The position numbers were made by a program, and so were the translations under genes. 64,000 nt of DNA, from positions 62,001 through 126,000 of the forward strand of contig MU404117.1 in NCBI GenBank assembly GCA_022695795.1. The letters are read 5' to 3'. Positions 1 to 10,300 of this stretch are shown piece by piece. The stretch comes from Biscogniauxia marginata. Taxonomy: Eukaryota > Ascomycota > Sordariomycetes > Xylariales > Xylariaceae. The first letter of the stretch is position 1, and each line of letters starts with the position of its first letter. The notes below the pieces were generated by a model. It was not told the DNA's origin and did no database searches. It was given only the letters and a program-made list of their open reading frames with translations.

Positions 1-240
1 GATTCGGCAGGCAAATCCTATCCGGTCGTCGAGAGACAGTGGATAGTTGAGACAGGCAAAACGAGAGTAATCAGCGGCGAGAAACTTTCGACGGCTCTTC
101 TCGTCTGGGAACTTCCAGTACTTTAGAAAGTATTCGTCTGTCTCCTTGGCGATCTTAGGATACAGCGGGTGGCATAGTGGCTTGAAGATAGAAGGCTTAA
201 GGTCGGCAGATGGTGTCCATTGACCGTAGATCGAACCCAT
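1..240 (-). CDS. Fungal class I terpene synthase, N-terminal 80 residues (runs off left edge)
   Basis: The minus strand reads an uninterrupted frame from the ATG at 240-238 to the window edge, 80 codons. The N-terminus matches the alpha-domain start of ascomycete terpene cyclases of the longiborneol/aristolochene-synthase type: HPLYPKIAKETDEYF, then YWKFPDEKSRRKF, then NYPLSLDDRIGFACR, which normally sits just before the metal-binding DDxxD helix. That helix and the NSE motif lie outside the window, so catalytic competence cannot be judged. Such enzymes ionise a prenyl diphosphate (often farnesyl diphosphate) to a cyclic terpene in the cytosol. No intron is seen in the visible part. The gene is divergent from a cytochrome P450 613 bp away, the usual arrangement of a terpenoid cluster. 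Family assignment is confident; product and exact subfamily are not. Confidence 0.8.
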   Translation of the reverse strand, partial: MGSIYGQWTPSADLKPSIFKPLCHPLYPKIAKETDEYFLKYWKFPDEKSRRKFLAADYSRFACLNYPLSLDDRIGFACRI

Positions 241-852
241 TTTCGCAAATTGAAAAGTCCAAACCTCTAATTATAATACTAAAGTTTTTCTTTTAACGTA
301 TATACTAGAAGACAAGTCGTTGATATCCCAAGTCCACAACTGAGAGAAAACGCTCTCACTTCTTATGAGGTCTTTCTGGACCCTTCAACTGTGGTACGTA
401 GACCCCGGCATTCTCCTCATTCAGTTGGAAGTTATTATCAGCATTGATCCTTTCCGAAATTGGTATCAGGCCGGCTATTCTAGCCTTGTCAGACCACCAT
501 GCTGGATCCTTCGTATGCTTTTAATAGTTATATCCTTATAGTCTAGCACCAAAGATAGGCTTTCAACGACCGGAGTCATGCACATTCGTTAAGCCTCCGT
601 TCTCCTACGTAAAGTTACGGGAACATACCAGATCAGGAAGTGGTATTCAAAATATTATATGCGTTTTACTACTATTCTTCAATTTCCCAATCTGAGAATA
701 GTTGATAGTGCTATGACATATAACTCCTGAGGCGAACAACGTCGGCTTCGGAGCCGTATTTTATCTCGTTTTAAACCATCCATTCTTCTATCTAGAACCT
801 TCTGATGTCTAGTCGCTGGTCCTTTTCACCTGTTGTAAGACACGACCTCAAT
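241..852. promoter_or_regulatory. Bidirectional promoter between terpene synthase and P450
   Basis: These 612 bp separate two divergent start codons and hold no credible ORF. The stretch is AT-rich. On the P450 side it contains a perfect 5-bp inverted repeat, CGGCT-TCGG-AGCCG at 743-756, about 97 bp before the P450 ATG. This is the half-site type bound by fungal Zn2Cys6 regulators, and AT-rich TATA-like sequence lies at 714-724. A shared promoter would allow joint induction of both genes. The operator role is inferred from sequence only. Confidence 0.5.
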
Positions 853-2936
853 ATGGACATTCTTACATCTGTATCCTCCTATGCTAAGCAGCTTGGCATG
901 AGCTACACCAATGGATTCCAGATCAGGGATTTCAACGTAGCAAGCATTCCCACGGCACTGGTGGTACAAGTCGTCATAACTGGGGTGGGTGAAGATGTAA
1001 GGGTACATGAGTGCTCACGGGTCGCTAACCGGGTCATAGGCAATAGCATTACTACTGTCTCAGGTCATCTACAACCTGTACTTCCATCCGTTGGCAAACT
1101 ACCCTGGGCCTTTCCTGGCAAGGTCTTCAATGGTGAGTCAAATCAATGCTCGAGACATGTTCGACACGATTGTTCGGCAGAGCTAAAAATTTCGTCAGCT
1201 CTGGAGATTTTGGCATTCTATGGGTGGTAAATTCCACAGAGTAATTGAAGACAACCACCGCAAATATGGTAGGCAGCTAAATGCCAACATGAATGTACGC
1301 AGTTGATCTTTATGCTAATTTTTATTAGGCACGGTCTTCCGCGTTGGGCCCAATGAACTATCGTTCGCATCGGTGTCTGCATTCAAGACCATCTACGGCA
1401 ACCGTTCAATCGCAGAGCCTAAATCTCCTGCGCCGAAGAACGAGTGGTATGATATGCTAGGATCTGGATTTAGCGAGTCTTGCGTTGCCAGTGAGCGCGA
1501 TCCGCGTAAAGCTTCAGAAAAGCGAGCCTTGTTCTCGGCCGCCTTTACACAGAAGGCCTTGTTAGAGCAGGAAAACATCATTCAGCGTTGCATAGATTCT
1601 TTTGTCTATAAAGTCGGGAAGCTAGGGTCTAATCCACAGGGCGTTAACATGGTGAAGTGGTATGAGATGATATCCTTTGACATCTTTGGTGAGCTTGCTT
1701 TCGGGGAATCTTTCGGCTGTGTCGAACGAGGTGAGACCTGAATTTACATTCGCTACGATACTATCCAAATAGCTAACGCCGGTTTAAGAATCCTCACACT
1801 TCTGGCTTGATATGATCCTTGACCATTTGCTTGTGGTGAACATCATGGATAACCTACGCCGCTACCCACTTCTCGTGGCGATAGCAAAGTCACTCCCTAG
1901 CAAGTGGACGACAGGTCTCGCAAAGAAGCAGACGCAATATAGCAGGGAAAAAGTCAAGCAGTAAGTCATCTGCGGGTTCTGTCCCCCCATCCCCTTATTC
2001 TCTCTCCTTAAGCACCAGGGCAGTATATTTACTAACTATGGTGTAGGCGATTACAGAAAAACTCCAACGACAAAGACTTTCTTACTAACCTTGTCGATAA
2101 GGTCAGAAAGGGAGAAGTCGTCGAGGAAGAAATGGTCGCTCACGCGTCCACCCTAGTGTGAGTGATTCCCAATGCCCATAATCTTTCGCATGTCCAACAT
2201 TTCGCTAACGATACCCGTGGCAATAGCATGGCAGGTGGTGAGACAACTTCAACATCCATGGCAGCGATCACGTTCTACCTATTGAAATCTCCCGCCTCAT
2301 ATAATAACCTAAAGAGTGAGATCAGGGGTCGCTATAACAGTTTGCAAGAAATAAACATTGCCTCGACATCCCAACTACCTTACCTCCAAGCCGTTATCAA
2401 AGAGGGAATGCGGATTTTCCCTGCCGGTCCCCAGGGTTTGCCACGGAAGTCTCTAGGGATGACTGTCGATGGGCATTTCGTACCAGAAGGCGTAAGTTAT
2501 CATCATACACGTATGGCGCCGAAAAGCGGACTAATACATTGTGATGGCTCTCAGACCGAGCTCTACGTCAGCTCTTGGACGGTCGCTCACGACGAGAAGT
2601 ACTTCCACGATGCGAATAGTTTCAAACCTGAAAGATGGATTGATCCCGACTGTGAAGATGTGAAGGAGGCGAGCCAGCCCTTTTCCCTAGGGCCTAGAGT
2701 GTGCATTGGTAGGACGTACGTTATCTTCTCCTAAGCATATTCTGGTAAATCTCTAGTCACTAATATGGTCCTTCAGGTTTGCCTATGCACAAATGTCACT
2801 AGAACTAGCCAAGCTTGTCTGGAAGTACGACATGGAGTTAGTTGACCCGACACTAGATTTTGAAGCTGAGTCGCGCATGTTCTTTCAGTGGCGGAAGGCA
2901 CAAATGTACATTCGCTTTACAGAGCGTAAAACGTGA
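853..2936 (+). CDS. Cytochrome P450 monooxygenase (microsomal), nine exons, apparently intact
   Basis: Exons are 853-984, 1040-1132, 1199-1268, 1329-1730, 1789-1960, 2047-2157, 2227-2491, 2555-2715 and 2777-2936, giving 521 residues. All introns are 55-86 bp with good donors and YAG or AAG acceptors. A membrane anchor spans about residues 32-58, followed by the FHPLANYPGPF hinge. Further marks are the I-helix AGGETTST (329-336), K-helix EGMR (386-389), FKPERW (438-443) and the haem loop FSLGPRVCIG with Cys465. It is expected to hydroxylate or oxidise a hydrophobic substrate at the ER with a P450 reductase. The N-terminal WRFWHSMGGK and the GPQGLPR segment resemble the CYP65/Tri11-like group, but this is from memory. 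Divergence from the terpene synthase makes its terpene the likely substrate. An in-frame ATG at 805 is an alternative start; 853 puts the anchor nearer the N-terminus. Confidence 0.9.
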
Positions 2937-3657
2937 TTGAAGACTGGGTTGGGATCCCTGTTGTTCATAAGCAATAGAGAGTTGACGTTAAATGATTCAC
3001 CGACACATATGCTTAGCACGGTAGATAAAAATCTGTTAAGCTGAGATTTCCTTTAATACATCATTTCTTAGTTAGTTATAAGCCTTGTTTAGCACCGTGT
3101 AATAATATATTGTTACTTTATAACATTCTTGATCCGGTCCACAGTCAGCTAAGAATAGCATAGTCTTGATTATGCAACTCTTTAAAACTGTGCTCGACAA
3201 AGCTTCAAAGAGGGTTTCTATAAAGCCCTAATTACTCAAACTCCTCTCCCTCTTCTATTGTTCGCATACCATGACCTCAAGGTTTCCTTCAAAATATCGA
3301 GGCACCAGGCTGAATTGTAAAGTAATATGTATGTTGTTTCTTTCATCTCTGTGGGCTTAGTTTCCTAAGGCTTCAACCTGTAACCTTCTTAGCCCATCCG
3401 CTAATTATCAACTGCCGACCGTCTATCGCAACCATGCAAATAGACAACAACAAAAACGAACTCCATCAAAACGCGGACCGCAACGAAAATAAAGACGATT
3501 GCAATTAAACTTTTGCTAAGCATTTCATATTGCAACATTGGTTGCAAAGAGTAAAAGCAACAGCTAGCGAGCGAGCGTATATAAAAAGTCAAACCGCGGA
3601 TATGCAATGAGTTTGAATAAGTACGCACAAGAAAGTTTGTGAACATAGGCAAAAGAG
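2937..3657. other. Intergenic, AT-rich
   Basis: This is the 3' flank of the P450 and the downstream flank of the tRNA. I see no coding exon or recognisable element. It is the first candidate right boundary for the terpenoid locus. Confidence 0.6.
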
Positions 3658-3663
3658 AAAAAA
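3658..3663 (-). terminator. RNA polymerase III terminator of tRNA-Asn
   Basis: A run of six T on the minus strand starts five bases after the tRNA discriminator base. A second T4 follows at 3654-3651. This is the standard Pol III stop. Confidence 0.75.
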
Positions 3664-3667
3664 GGAA

Positions 3668-3748
3668 CTCCCCCGGACAGGCTTGAACTGTCAACCTCCT
3701 GATTGCTTCATAACAGTCAGACGCGCTAGCCAATTGCGCCACGGAGGA
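3668..3748 (-). tRNA. tRNA-Asn (anticodon GTT) with a 7-nt intron
   Basis: The cloverleaf can be drawn on the minus strand. The acceptor pairs TCCTCCG with CGGGGGA (one G-U). The D arm is GCGC-AATTGGCTA-GCGC, and the anticodon stem TCTGA/TCAGG encloses the loop CTGTTA...A with anticodon GTT. The variable loop is AGGTT, and the T arm is GACAG-TTCAAGC-CTGTC with discriminator G. Between loop positions 37 and 38 there are seven extra bases (TGAAGCA), the canonical site for a nuclear tRNA intron. The length is 81 nt, 74 after removal, with no CCA encoded. A T6 Pol III terminator follows directly. Confidence 0.92.
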
Positions 3749-4349
3749 CTCGATGGAATATTTTCGGTGTTATCAAACTCTATATAGCCTAGCTCATACG
3801 CTAGTCTCTCGAATATGACACCCCCTTTCCTATCGCGAGGGGGTTTTCTTAAAAACAGAATCCCGAGACAAAAATGTCCATTGTATGATGTTTAACAAAA
3901 CATGATTGTGCGGACTTGATTTTCTTTTTGTGCTCAACTTCTTATTGTCGGCAAGATCCAACTTCGCTGACTGCCAGACGAGTTGAAAATATTTGTACCA
4001 TGTGGCAGTTGGTAAAACTGGGGGTAAACCGGTGTATTAACCCGTGAGCTAGGATATATATGATCAAGACGGAAGGAAGAGTGCTTACTTCCCTACATTA
4101 GGTGTTGTCTAGTCAGGCAAGTAAATACTCTTACAGAGGTGAAAACGTGTCTCAACAAGTACAGTACGATAGGACAGTACGGATTGTCTCAAAGTCTTCA
4201 AGCCAAAATCTAAAGCATAATTCTAGCCGAAACCTCAAGATAGGTAGGTATATACCAACTAGATGTTTACACAGCAGCACCGTAATTACGCCGTCTTACT
4301 AGCACGAAACATTTCATTTCTACTCATATCCAATCCATTTATTAACCAA
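3749..4349. other. Intergenic between tRNA-Asn and subtilase 3' end
   Basis: AT-rich sequence with no coding evidence. A short hairpin (7-bp stem ACCCCCT/AGGGGGT, 11-nt loop) lies at 820-844 of the 3-kb block, that is 3820-3844. It sits upstream of the tRNA and is not a terminator for it. Confidence 0.5.
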
Positions 4350-5947
4350 TCACGCAACCCCATTATACACCAACAAGTTCGGGCTCCCCGTCCCCGCGTC
4401 CGCGACGATGCCCTCGGACGCGAGCTCCTTGACGCGCGCGACGGTGCGCGCGGGCGAGTCGAGGCCGCCCTCGAGCGCCCTGAGGTAGAGCACCAGCCCG
4501 GAGACGTGCGGCGTCGACGTGGAGGTGCCCGAGATGACGCTCTCGACGCCCTCGACGTTCCATATGGACGCGACGTCGACGCCCGGCGCGAAGACGTCGA
4601 CTCCGGGGCCGTAGTTGCTCCACGACGGCCGCGTGCGGGTCCAGTCGACGGCGCCCACCGTGATGGCCGACGCCGCCGACGCCGGCGACCGCGTCGAGGC
4701 GTCCGCGCCGTCGTTGCCCGCGCCCACGACGGTCAGCGCGCCGAGCTCGAAGGCCGCGTCTATGGCGCTGTTGAGGGCCTCGGATGTGCCAATGGCTGGT
4801 CGGTGGGAGATGATGATGATGATGATGTTAGTTCAGAGATAGAGAAGGTTGGCTTGGCTTGGCTTTGTTGGGTAGGTAGTCATGGGTACGGTACGGTGAC
4901 GAAGATAGGTAGTTAGCAGAAGCACGTACCGAGACTTATACTAATAACGGACTTCGCGGCCCGCCCTTCCGTGTTCGTCATGTTGTTCACCGCCCAGTTA
5001 TAGCCATCGAGGATAGTAGCCAGAGTAGCGTAGCCCTAGCCCCCGCGATTCGATCAGCAACCTGCGAACTCTAACACCGAGAGAAGAAAGGGTTTTTTTT
5101 TCTACCACTACTTAGTGTGTCTCGTGGGAGGCAAAATAACTCACAAGTCCCCTCGCGACCTTCACGTCCACGATAGTAGCCTTCTTCGCGACGCCGTACG
5201 TCGCCGAGGCGATCGTGCCTGCGACGTGCGACCCGTGGCCGAAGAAGTCCTCGAACGACTCGCTCGGCCAGGCGTTGTACCCGCGGACGGCGCGGCCCTC
5301 GAACTCGGAGTTCTCGATCATGACGCCCGTGTCCAGCACGTACGCGTAGGTGCCCTCGCCCGCGCTGTCGTCGAACGTGTACACGTGGCCGCGTACATCG
5401 CCGTTCTCCAGCTGCGTGCGCGAAGACAGGCTAGCGATGCCCCAGGGTGCATCGCTCTGGTTAGTGAGCGCGGTGATCTGCGCTACCCTGTCGGGCTCCA
5501 CGGCGAGGACCTAAGAGGAGGAGTACGTAAGTAAGTATATTTTTAATGCTGCCGAGTCCGTCCGCCGGACGGCGATGGTAAATTGGTAGAGGGCTTGTAA
5601 GTAAACAGAAATCCGCCTACGTTCTCATTGCCTTTGATTTGTTCGATAGTCTCGTCGTCGAACTCGCCCGCATAGCCCTGGAACCGGCCAATAGCATAAG
5701 CTTTGTCCAACCCGATAGTGTCACGACGAGAGACGCTCCGCCGATGGATATCCTGAACCCACGCAAGGTGGCTCTCCGCCTCGGTGCCAGGCTTCAGGCT
5801 CACGATAAATTTGCCGGGGAGGATGTCGCCATCTTGCAGACCGGAAGAGCCTGTCGCGATCGGTGAGGCGAGGGCCGGGAAGGCAGAGCCTATGGCGCTT
5901 AGAGCTAGCACAGAACAAAGAAAGGAATTTGTCCAGCGCGCCGCCAT
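4350..5947 (-). CDS. Secreted subtilisin-like serine protease (peptidase family S8, proteinase K-like)
   Basis: Minus-strand exons are 5947-5621, 5510-5145, 5035-4930 and 4795-4350, giving 414 residues, the usual size for fungal proteinase K-like enzymes. The start at 5947 gives a signal peptide (MAARWTNSFLCSVLALS...). It is followed by an inhibitor I9-type propeptide ending near GNENVLAVEPD. The catalytic residues are Asp169 in YVLDTG, His204 in GHGSHVAGT, oxyanion Asn294 in VGAGND and Ser358 in GTSTSTPHVSG. Two positions differ from the family norm: GHGTH is GHGSH, and GTSMA is GTSTS. It should be an extracellular endopeptidase after propeptide removal. The last exon is much richer in GC than its AT-rich flanks. 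The upstream ATG at 5971 (MIIITTREM) is less likely as a start. The third-exon acceptor at 4796 is the least certain splice site. Confidence 0.85.
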
Positions 5948-6972
5948 CTCTCTTGTGGTAATGATGATCAATTAGGAGAGCGAATGAATTATCGAGTGAT
6001 TAAAATACACTTCAGGCCGTCGCTAAAATACCACTTCTATCTGCCAGAGTCAGAGTTGCCATCGTGGGGTTTTAAAGCTTACTTCGCCCTCGTGAGAGAC
6101 TGAACCCTCGTCTAGTCACGTATATTTTACCTCGTATCCGGATCTTCAAGCCGGCCGCCGAATGGCATCACCGGGGTATTGTAACCGATCAGGGCAGGAC
6201 GGCGGACCGCGATCCCGTTCTTGGAAGGTCTGATAACCTGCAGTAGTATCATCCAAGAAACATGCCCCGCCTAGGAAGAGTCTGGGTCGTGATGCTATAT
6301 TATTTGGGGTTTTTTCTTTTGGTCGGGTTTTCCATTTTACATGGCCCGGGATAGGGCTCCATTGCTAAAAATCCATTCATAGACATGATATGATGCCTAC
6401 TAGAACCCCCAGTGAATGATGGTTGACTTAAACTACATCAGCCGTTCTCTTATGCTCATTCCCACGATAAATTTAATAATCCTGAGGTTGGTTAGTATCT
6501 ACGACATCGACTTCCACGCGGATGAGCAGGCATGCAGATATATGTTGCTTTGTATTAAACGGGCAGCTTTATATACATGACAGCCCCCGAGGGTTAGTTA
6601 CTATGATCCTCTCTTTCTCGTGTAGTTCCATGTATCAAAAAGGTGTTCTGCATACATATATGTACCAAAATAAGCAGCCTCCTATGATTCGATAACGCGA
6701 GTCGGGTGACTATTCGATAATTAATGTGCCAAGAACCCTCCCAAGATATGAAAGTTAAAGCACAACTCTGACTCCGTCGCTGATGCAGTTGGACGTATCG
6801 TATCTCCACACAAGACGTATGTATAGTAGGTATAATACAATGATCTCAACCCGGAACTCTCCCATTACAAATCCTCGCATCGTCTAGTGCAGCCTTATCA
6901 GGCTATGAAATACCCATACACAGGCCAATTCCAGTACGTGTACGTCCTGGTCCAGGGGCTTTCCAATAAGCA
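5948..6972. other. Promoter of subtilase and intergenic sequence
   Basis: These roughly 1 kb lie upstream of the minus-strand protease start. The sequence is AT-rich with only short random ORFs, and no regulatory site can be named with confidence. Confidence 0.45.
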
Positions 6973-7311
6973 TCATGGGTCGCTGTTGGAAGAACACGGT
7001 CCGAAGTCTGCCTCTATGGGGTCGTCGCATTTTAGGACAGCTGACTCGGATTCTGCTCGTTTTCTCCGAGCGACAAACTCCCTCACGTCTGCTCTCCTTG
7101 CGGACTCTTGGGCCGCCTGCATCTTTTCCAAGAGTGCCCCGCTGGCGTTTTCTTCTCCAGATTGACTAACTCTCAGATGAGACGGAACGTTCAGGTCTTC
7201 ATCTCCACCGGCTGGCGGCGATGACACTGCACATTCCCAAGACAGCTCACCCGCATCCTCTTTTACTTCCCTAACTAGGGCAGAAGGTAATGCTTCAGGC
7301 CGCAGGTATCC
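6973..7311 (-). other. 112-codon open frame continuing in phase after the MAPKKK stop
   Basis: Immediately after the kinase TAG (7314-7312) the same minus-strand frame stays open for 112 sense codons to a stop at 6973. The predicted peptide is acidic and hydrophilic, with a possible helix (ALLEKMQAAQESARRADVRE) and no methionine near its beginning. The TAG is preceded by TTTTAT and by a CTGAC branch-like motif, so it could be an intron acceptor; the possible in-phase donors are weak. It may equally be 3' UTR or the exon of another gene. No homology is recognised. Confidence 0.3.
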
Positions 7312-10300
7312 CTAATAAAACCCGTCAGCGCTGGCACTTCCCCTACTCCCCACCGAATTAGGATGCGGCGTGCTCTGAGCAGAGTTACTGCTGGTATCAC
7401 TTGGTGTTGGCGGCTCAACAACCTGGCTGCGAATACACATGATCCATTCGTGTTGAAGCAGCTCGACGGCACTCGCTCGCTTTCTTGGATCTCTGATAAA
7501 GCACTTTTCCAGGAAATCGATGCCCTGCGGGCTTAACTGATCCGAACTTGGGAGCTGTGGAGGGTTACCTTGGGCAATGTTATACATGATCGCCCACTCG
7601 TTATCAAGATTAGACCAGGGCCGCCGCCCGGTCACCATTTCAAGGATCACACATCCCAGCGACCAAATATCCACTGCCCCCGCATGACCTGGGTTTTCCC
7701 CCGTGATAACTTCGGGTGACATGTACATAGGCGTACCGGTCATCGATTTGTTGGGTTTTGTGGTAGCAAGGCCATGGACTAAAGTACGCCCCTGGCGCGC
7801 GATAACCTTGGCAGCACCGAAGTCAACGTATTTGATAACACCATTATGGTCCAAAAGGATGTCTGACGGACAATGCACTTAGTTTGAGGCTATCAGTTAA
7901 TGGGGATAGTTTGGGCACTTACTCTCTGGCTTGATATCACGATGAGCAATGTGGCTCTCGTGGAGGTACGCTAGCCCTTCAAGAAGTTGTAGCGCATACA
8001 CCATAACCACTTGTTCATCCTCGATGCGACCGTGTTCTAGCAAGCCAGCCAATGATCCACCTGAGCAGAACTCCATGAAGATGTAGACTCGATCTCGATG
8101 TACCTCAATACCGTAGTATGATACCACGTTCGGATGATCTAGTACTTCCAGGACTCCCATTTCATCTTTGATTTGGGTTGCGATTTGCGGTATAAGCTTT
8201 GGATCTTGGAGCCGAATCTCCTTGACGGCCATCAGATGGCCAGTGTCTAGGTTCATTGCAGCATATACGTTGCCGAATGTGCCCCCGCCGACGAAGTGGC
8301 CTTGCTGCCATCTCATGGTGACATTTGTAGCCGAGGAAGACAGATAGGCTAGTGACCGGTCGACCTCATTCGAGACCTCCAATACTCGGCCTAGACCTTG
8401 TCTCTCTGAAATAATCTGCCTTTGCAACTCGTCTATCTCCGACGTTTTTAGAAGACGCTGTTCCTGTATGTACTTGACAGCTTCTGAGTCGTCAAGCATG
8501 CGGCTCTTGTCAAACCTCTTGAACTGCCCAACAAGAGCCTCGATACGTTCACGCTCGGACTGGGCTGCTTGGTTCGACTTGGCACCCAATATATCGAAAT
8601 GTGAGATAAGAAGCGACATGCAACCCGAAACCTTGGCCCGCAATTTAGCATACTCGTCGTCGCCAAGCCCTAGAATATGTCGCCCAGTCGTCATTCTCAT
8701 AGCGAACTCCAGGGCAGGTACTGCCCAGCGAAACGATTTGCGATCGGTGACTTTACAGTCGTCGCAAATGAAACTCACCCAGTCCAAGCTAAGCTTCATG
8801 AGCTTCATGTTGTTCATCTGCCGGCGATTGCTATCCATGTAAAGCAGAGACCGCCGACCAAATTCAGTCGCAAAGACAAAACAAGTCTGGATAAGATCAT
8901 GGCAGTCTAGACCTTGAGTTTGCTTTCGGATAATCTCGACGCTGTCCATGAAGGTGTTCGAAAGTTTGAAGCCAACCTTTCGAATTTCGAACAGTCTCGT
9001 ATTGACCTTGTGTAAATTTGAGCGTGCTTCTACAATCAGGTCGAGATGCATGTCAATTGTGTCCAGGAAGAGCCTCCTAGCGTTGGCCAACCTAACCTGA
9101 GAGCCGTCTGCGATAAGACGCATCTGACCAAGCTTCAGGTCAGTGGAGTGGAAGTTGAGAGTCTGAGTACTCCGAGTACCAAACCAGTGCAGCGGTGCCT
9201 CTGGGCGAAGAATCAGTATGTAAGGATCCGTGGGGTCGTCTGATATTTGTTCATGGCAGCAAGTTCTTAGGATCGATTGCACCTCCTCGTCACGGTTCGC
9301 GAGGGAAGGTGATGCGATTATCTGAATGCCATCTACTTCATCCACTAGAAAATGTCCCGTTACCGATAGCCTCTCATACAAATTTTTGAGGTCCCCAGCA
9401 TCTAATGCGATACTCATATCGGATGCATTTTCATAATGTTCGCTCAATAATCTCGAGAAACGCTGCAAGGAGCTCTGCCGAACACGAACGGAATCTAGCA
9501 TCTGCATGTAACGTTTACTCATGTCGTCAGCACTCTCCTTAGGCTTCCTCTGAAGCTCGCGCTCGAATGTTTGGCTCAATCGATTGAGAGCCTTGTAGGT
9601 CAGGTTGCTGAACTGCTCAGCAACCTCTATGTCACCTCCTTGAAGATGTCGTCCTATCTCATTGGCGAATCCCCATTCTTGGGACAGAATCTCAGCCTCC
9701 TTGAAGGTGTTCTTGTTCCTACTCAGTTTCCAATTCAACATCTTGAAATAGTACTTGAGCGCGTCCAGCACGACCTGGTCGAAAGACTCGTCGATACATG
9801 GTGGTAATTGCCATCCCGGTTGGGGTTGAGACACCGTAAGGGTTTCCTGTTTAATATGAATCGCAAGTTTCAGCAGGATCTCAAATTGTGTGATCATCTG
9901 GTCCTGGAGGATAGGCGTTTGTTGTGTAGTCTCCTTCATCTTTCTCGCATAGGCCACTCGAACACTGATGATCTCCTCGATGAGCCGGGACGGAAAGCTG
10001 ATCAAAGTGAGGATCTCCTCGATATAGGGTGGCAAGTGTCGTTTGTGGAAAGCGTCCGAGTTCATGATCAGAGTTTCCTTAGCTTTAGCGATGGTACTTG
10101 AGATGGGCGCAAGCATACTTCTTCGGATTAGCGTTTTCGTCTTCAACGCGTTCTCTCGTTTTGCTGCTACGTCATCGTCGTGGAGTGATCTAAGGCCGTC
10201 CTCTTTCAAGAGGCGATCTAGAAAGGATGTCTCGTCGCTGAGTCCGTTGGTGCTCGGCGACCTGGCCTTCGTCTTCTGGAAATCCAACTCATCGTTCCCA

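Noticed and set aside
805..1230. 141-codon plus-strand ORF taken as a whole
   Set aside because: Only its part at 853-984 is coding in this frame; the remainder runs through an intron and out of frame across P450 exons.
3820..3844. Hairpin with T-run as transcription terminator
   Set aside because: It lies upstream of the tRNA, and rho-independent termination does not apply to a fungal nucleus.
4263..4916. 217-codon plus-strand ORF
   Set aside because: Antisense shadow of the GC-rich last exon of the subtilase; Arg/Asp/Ala-rich, no domain.
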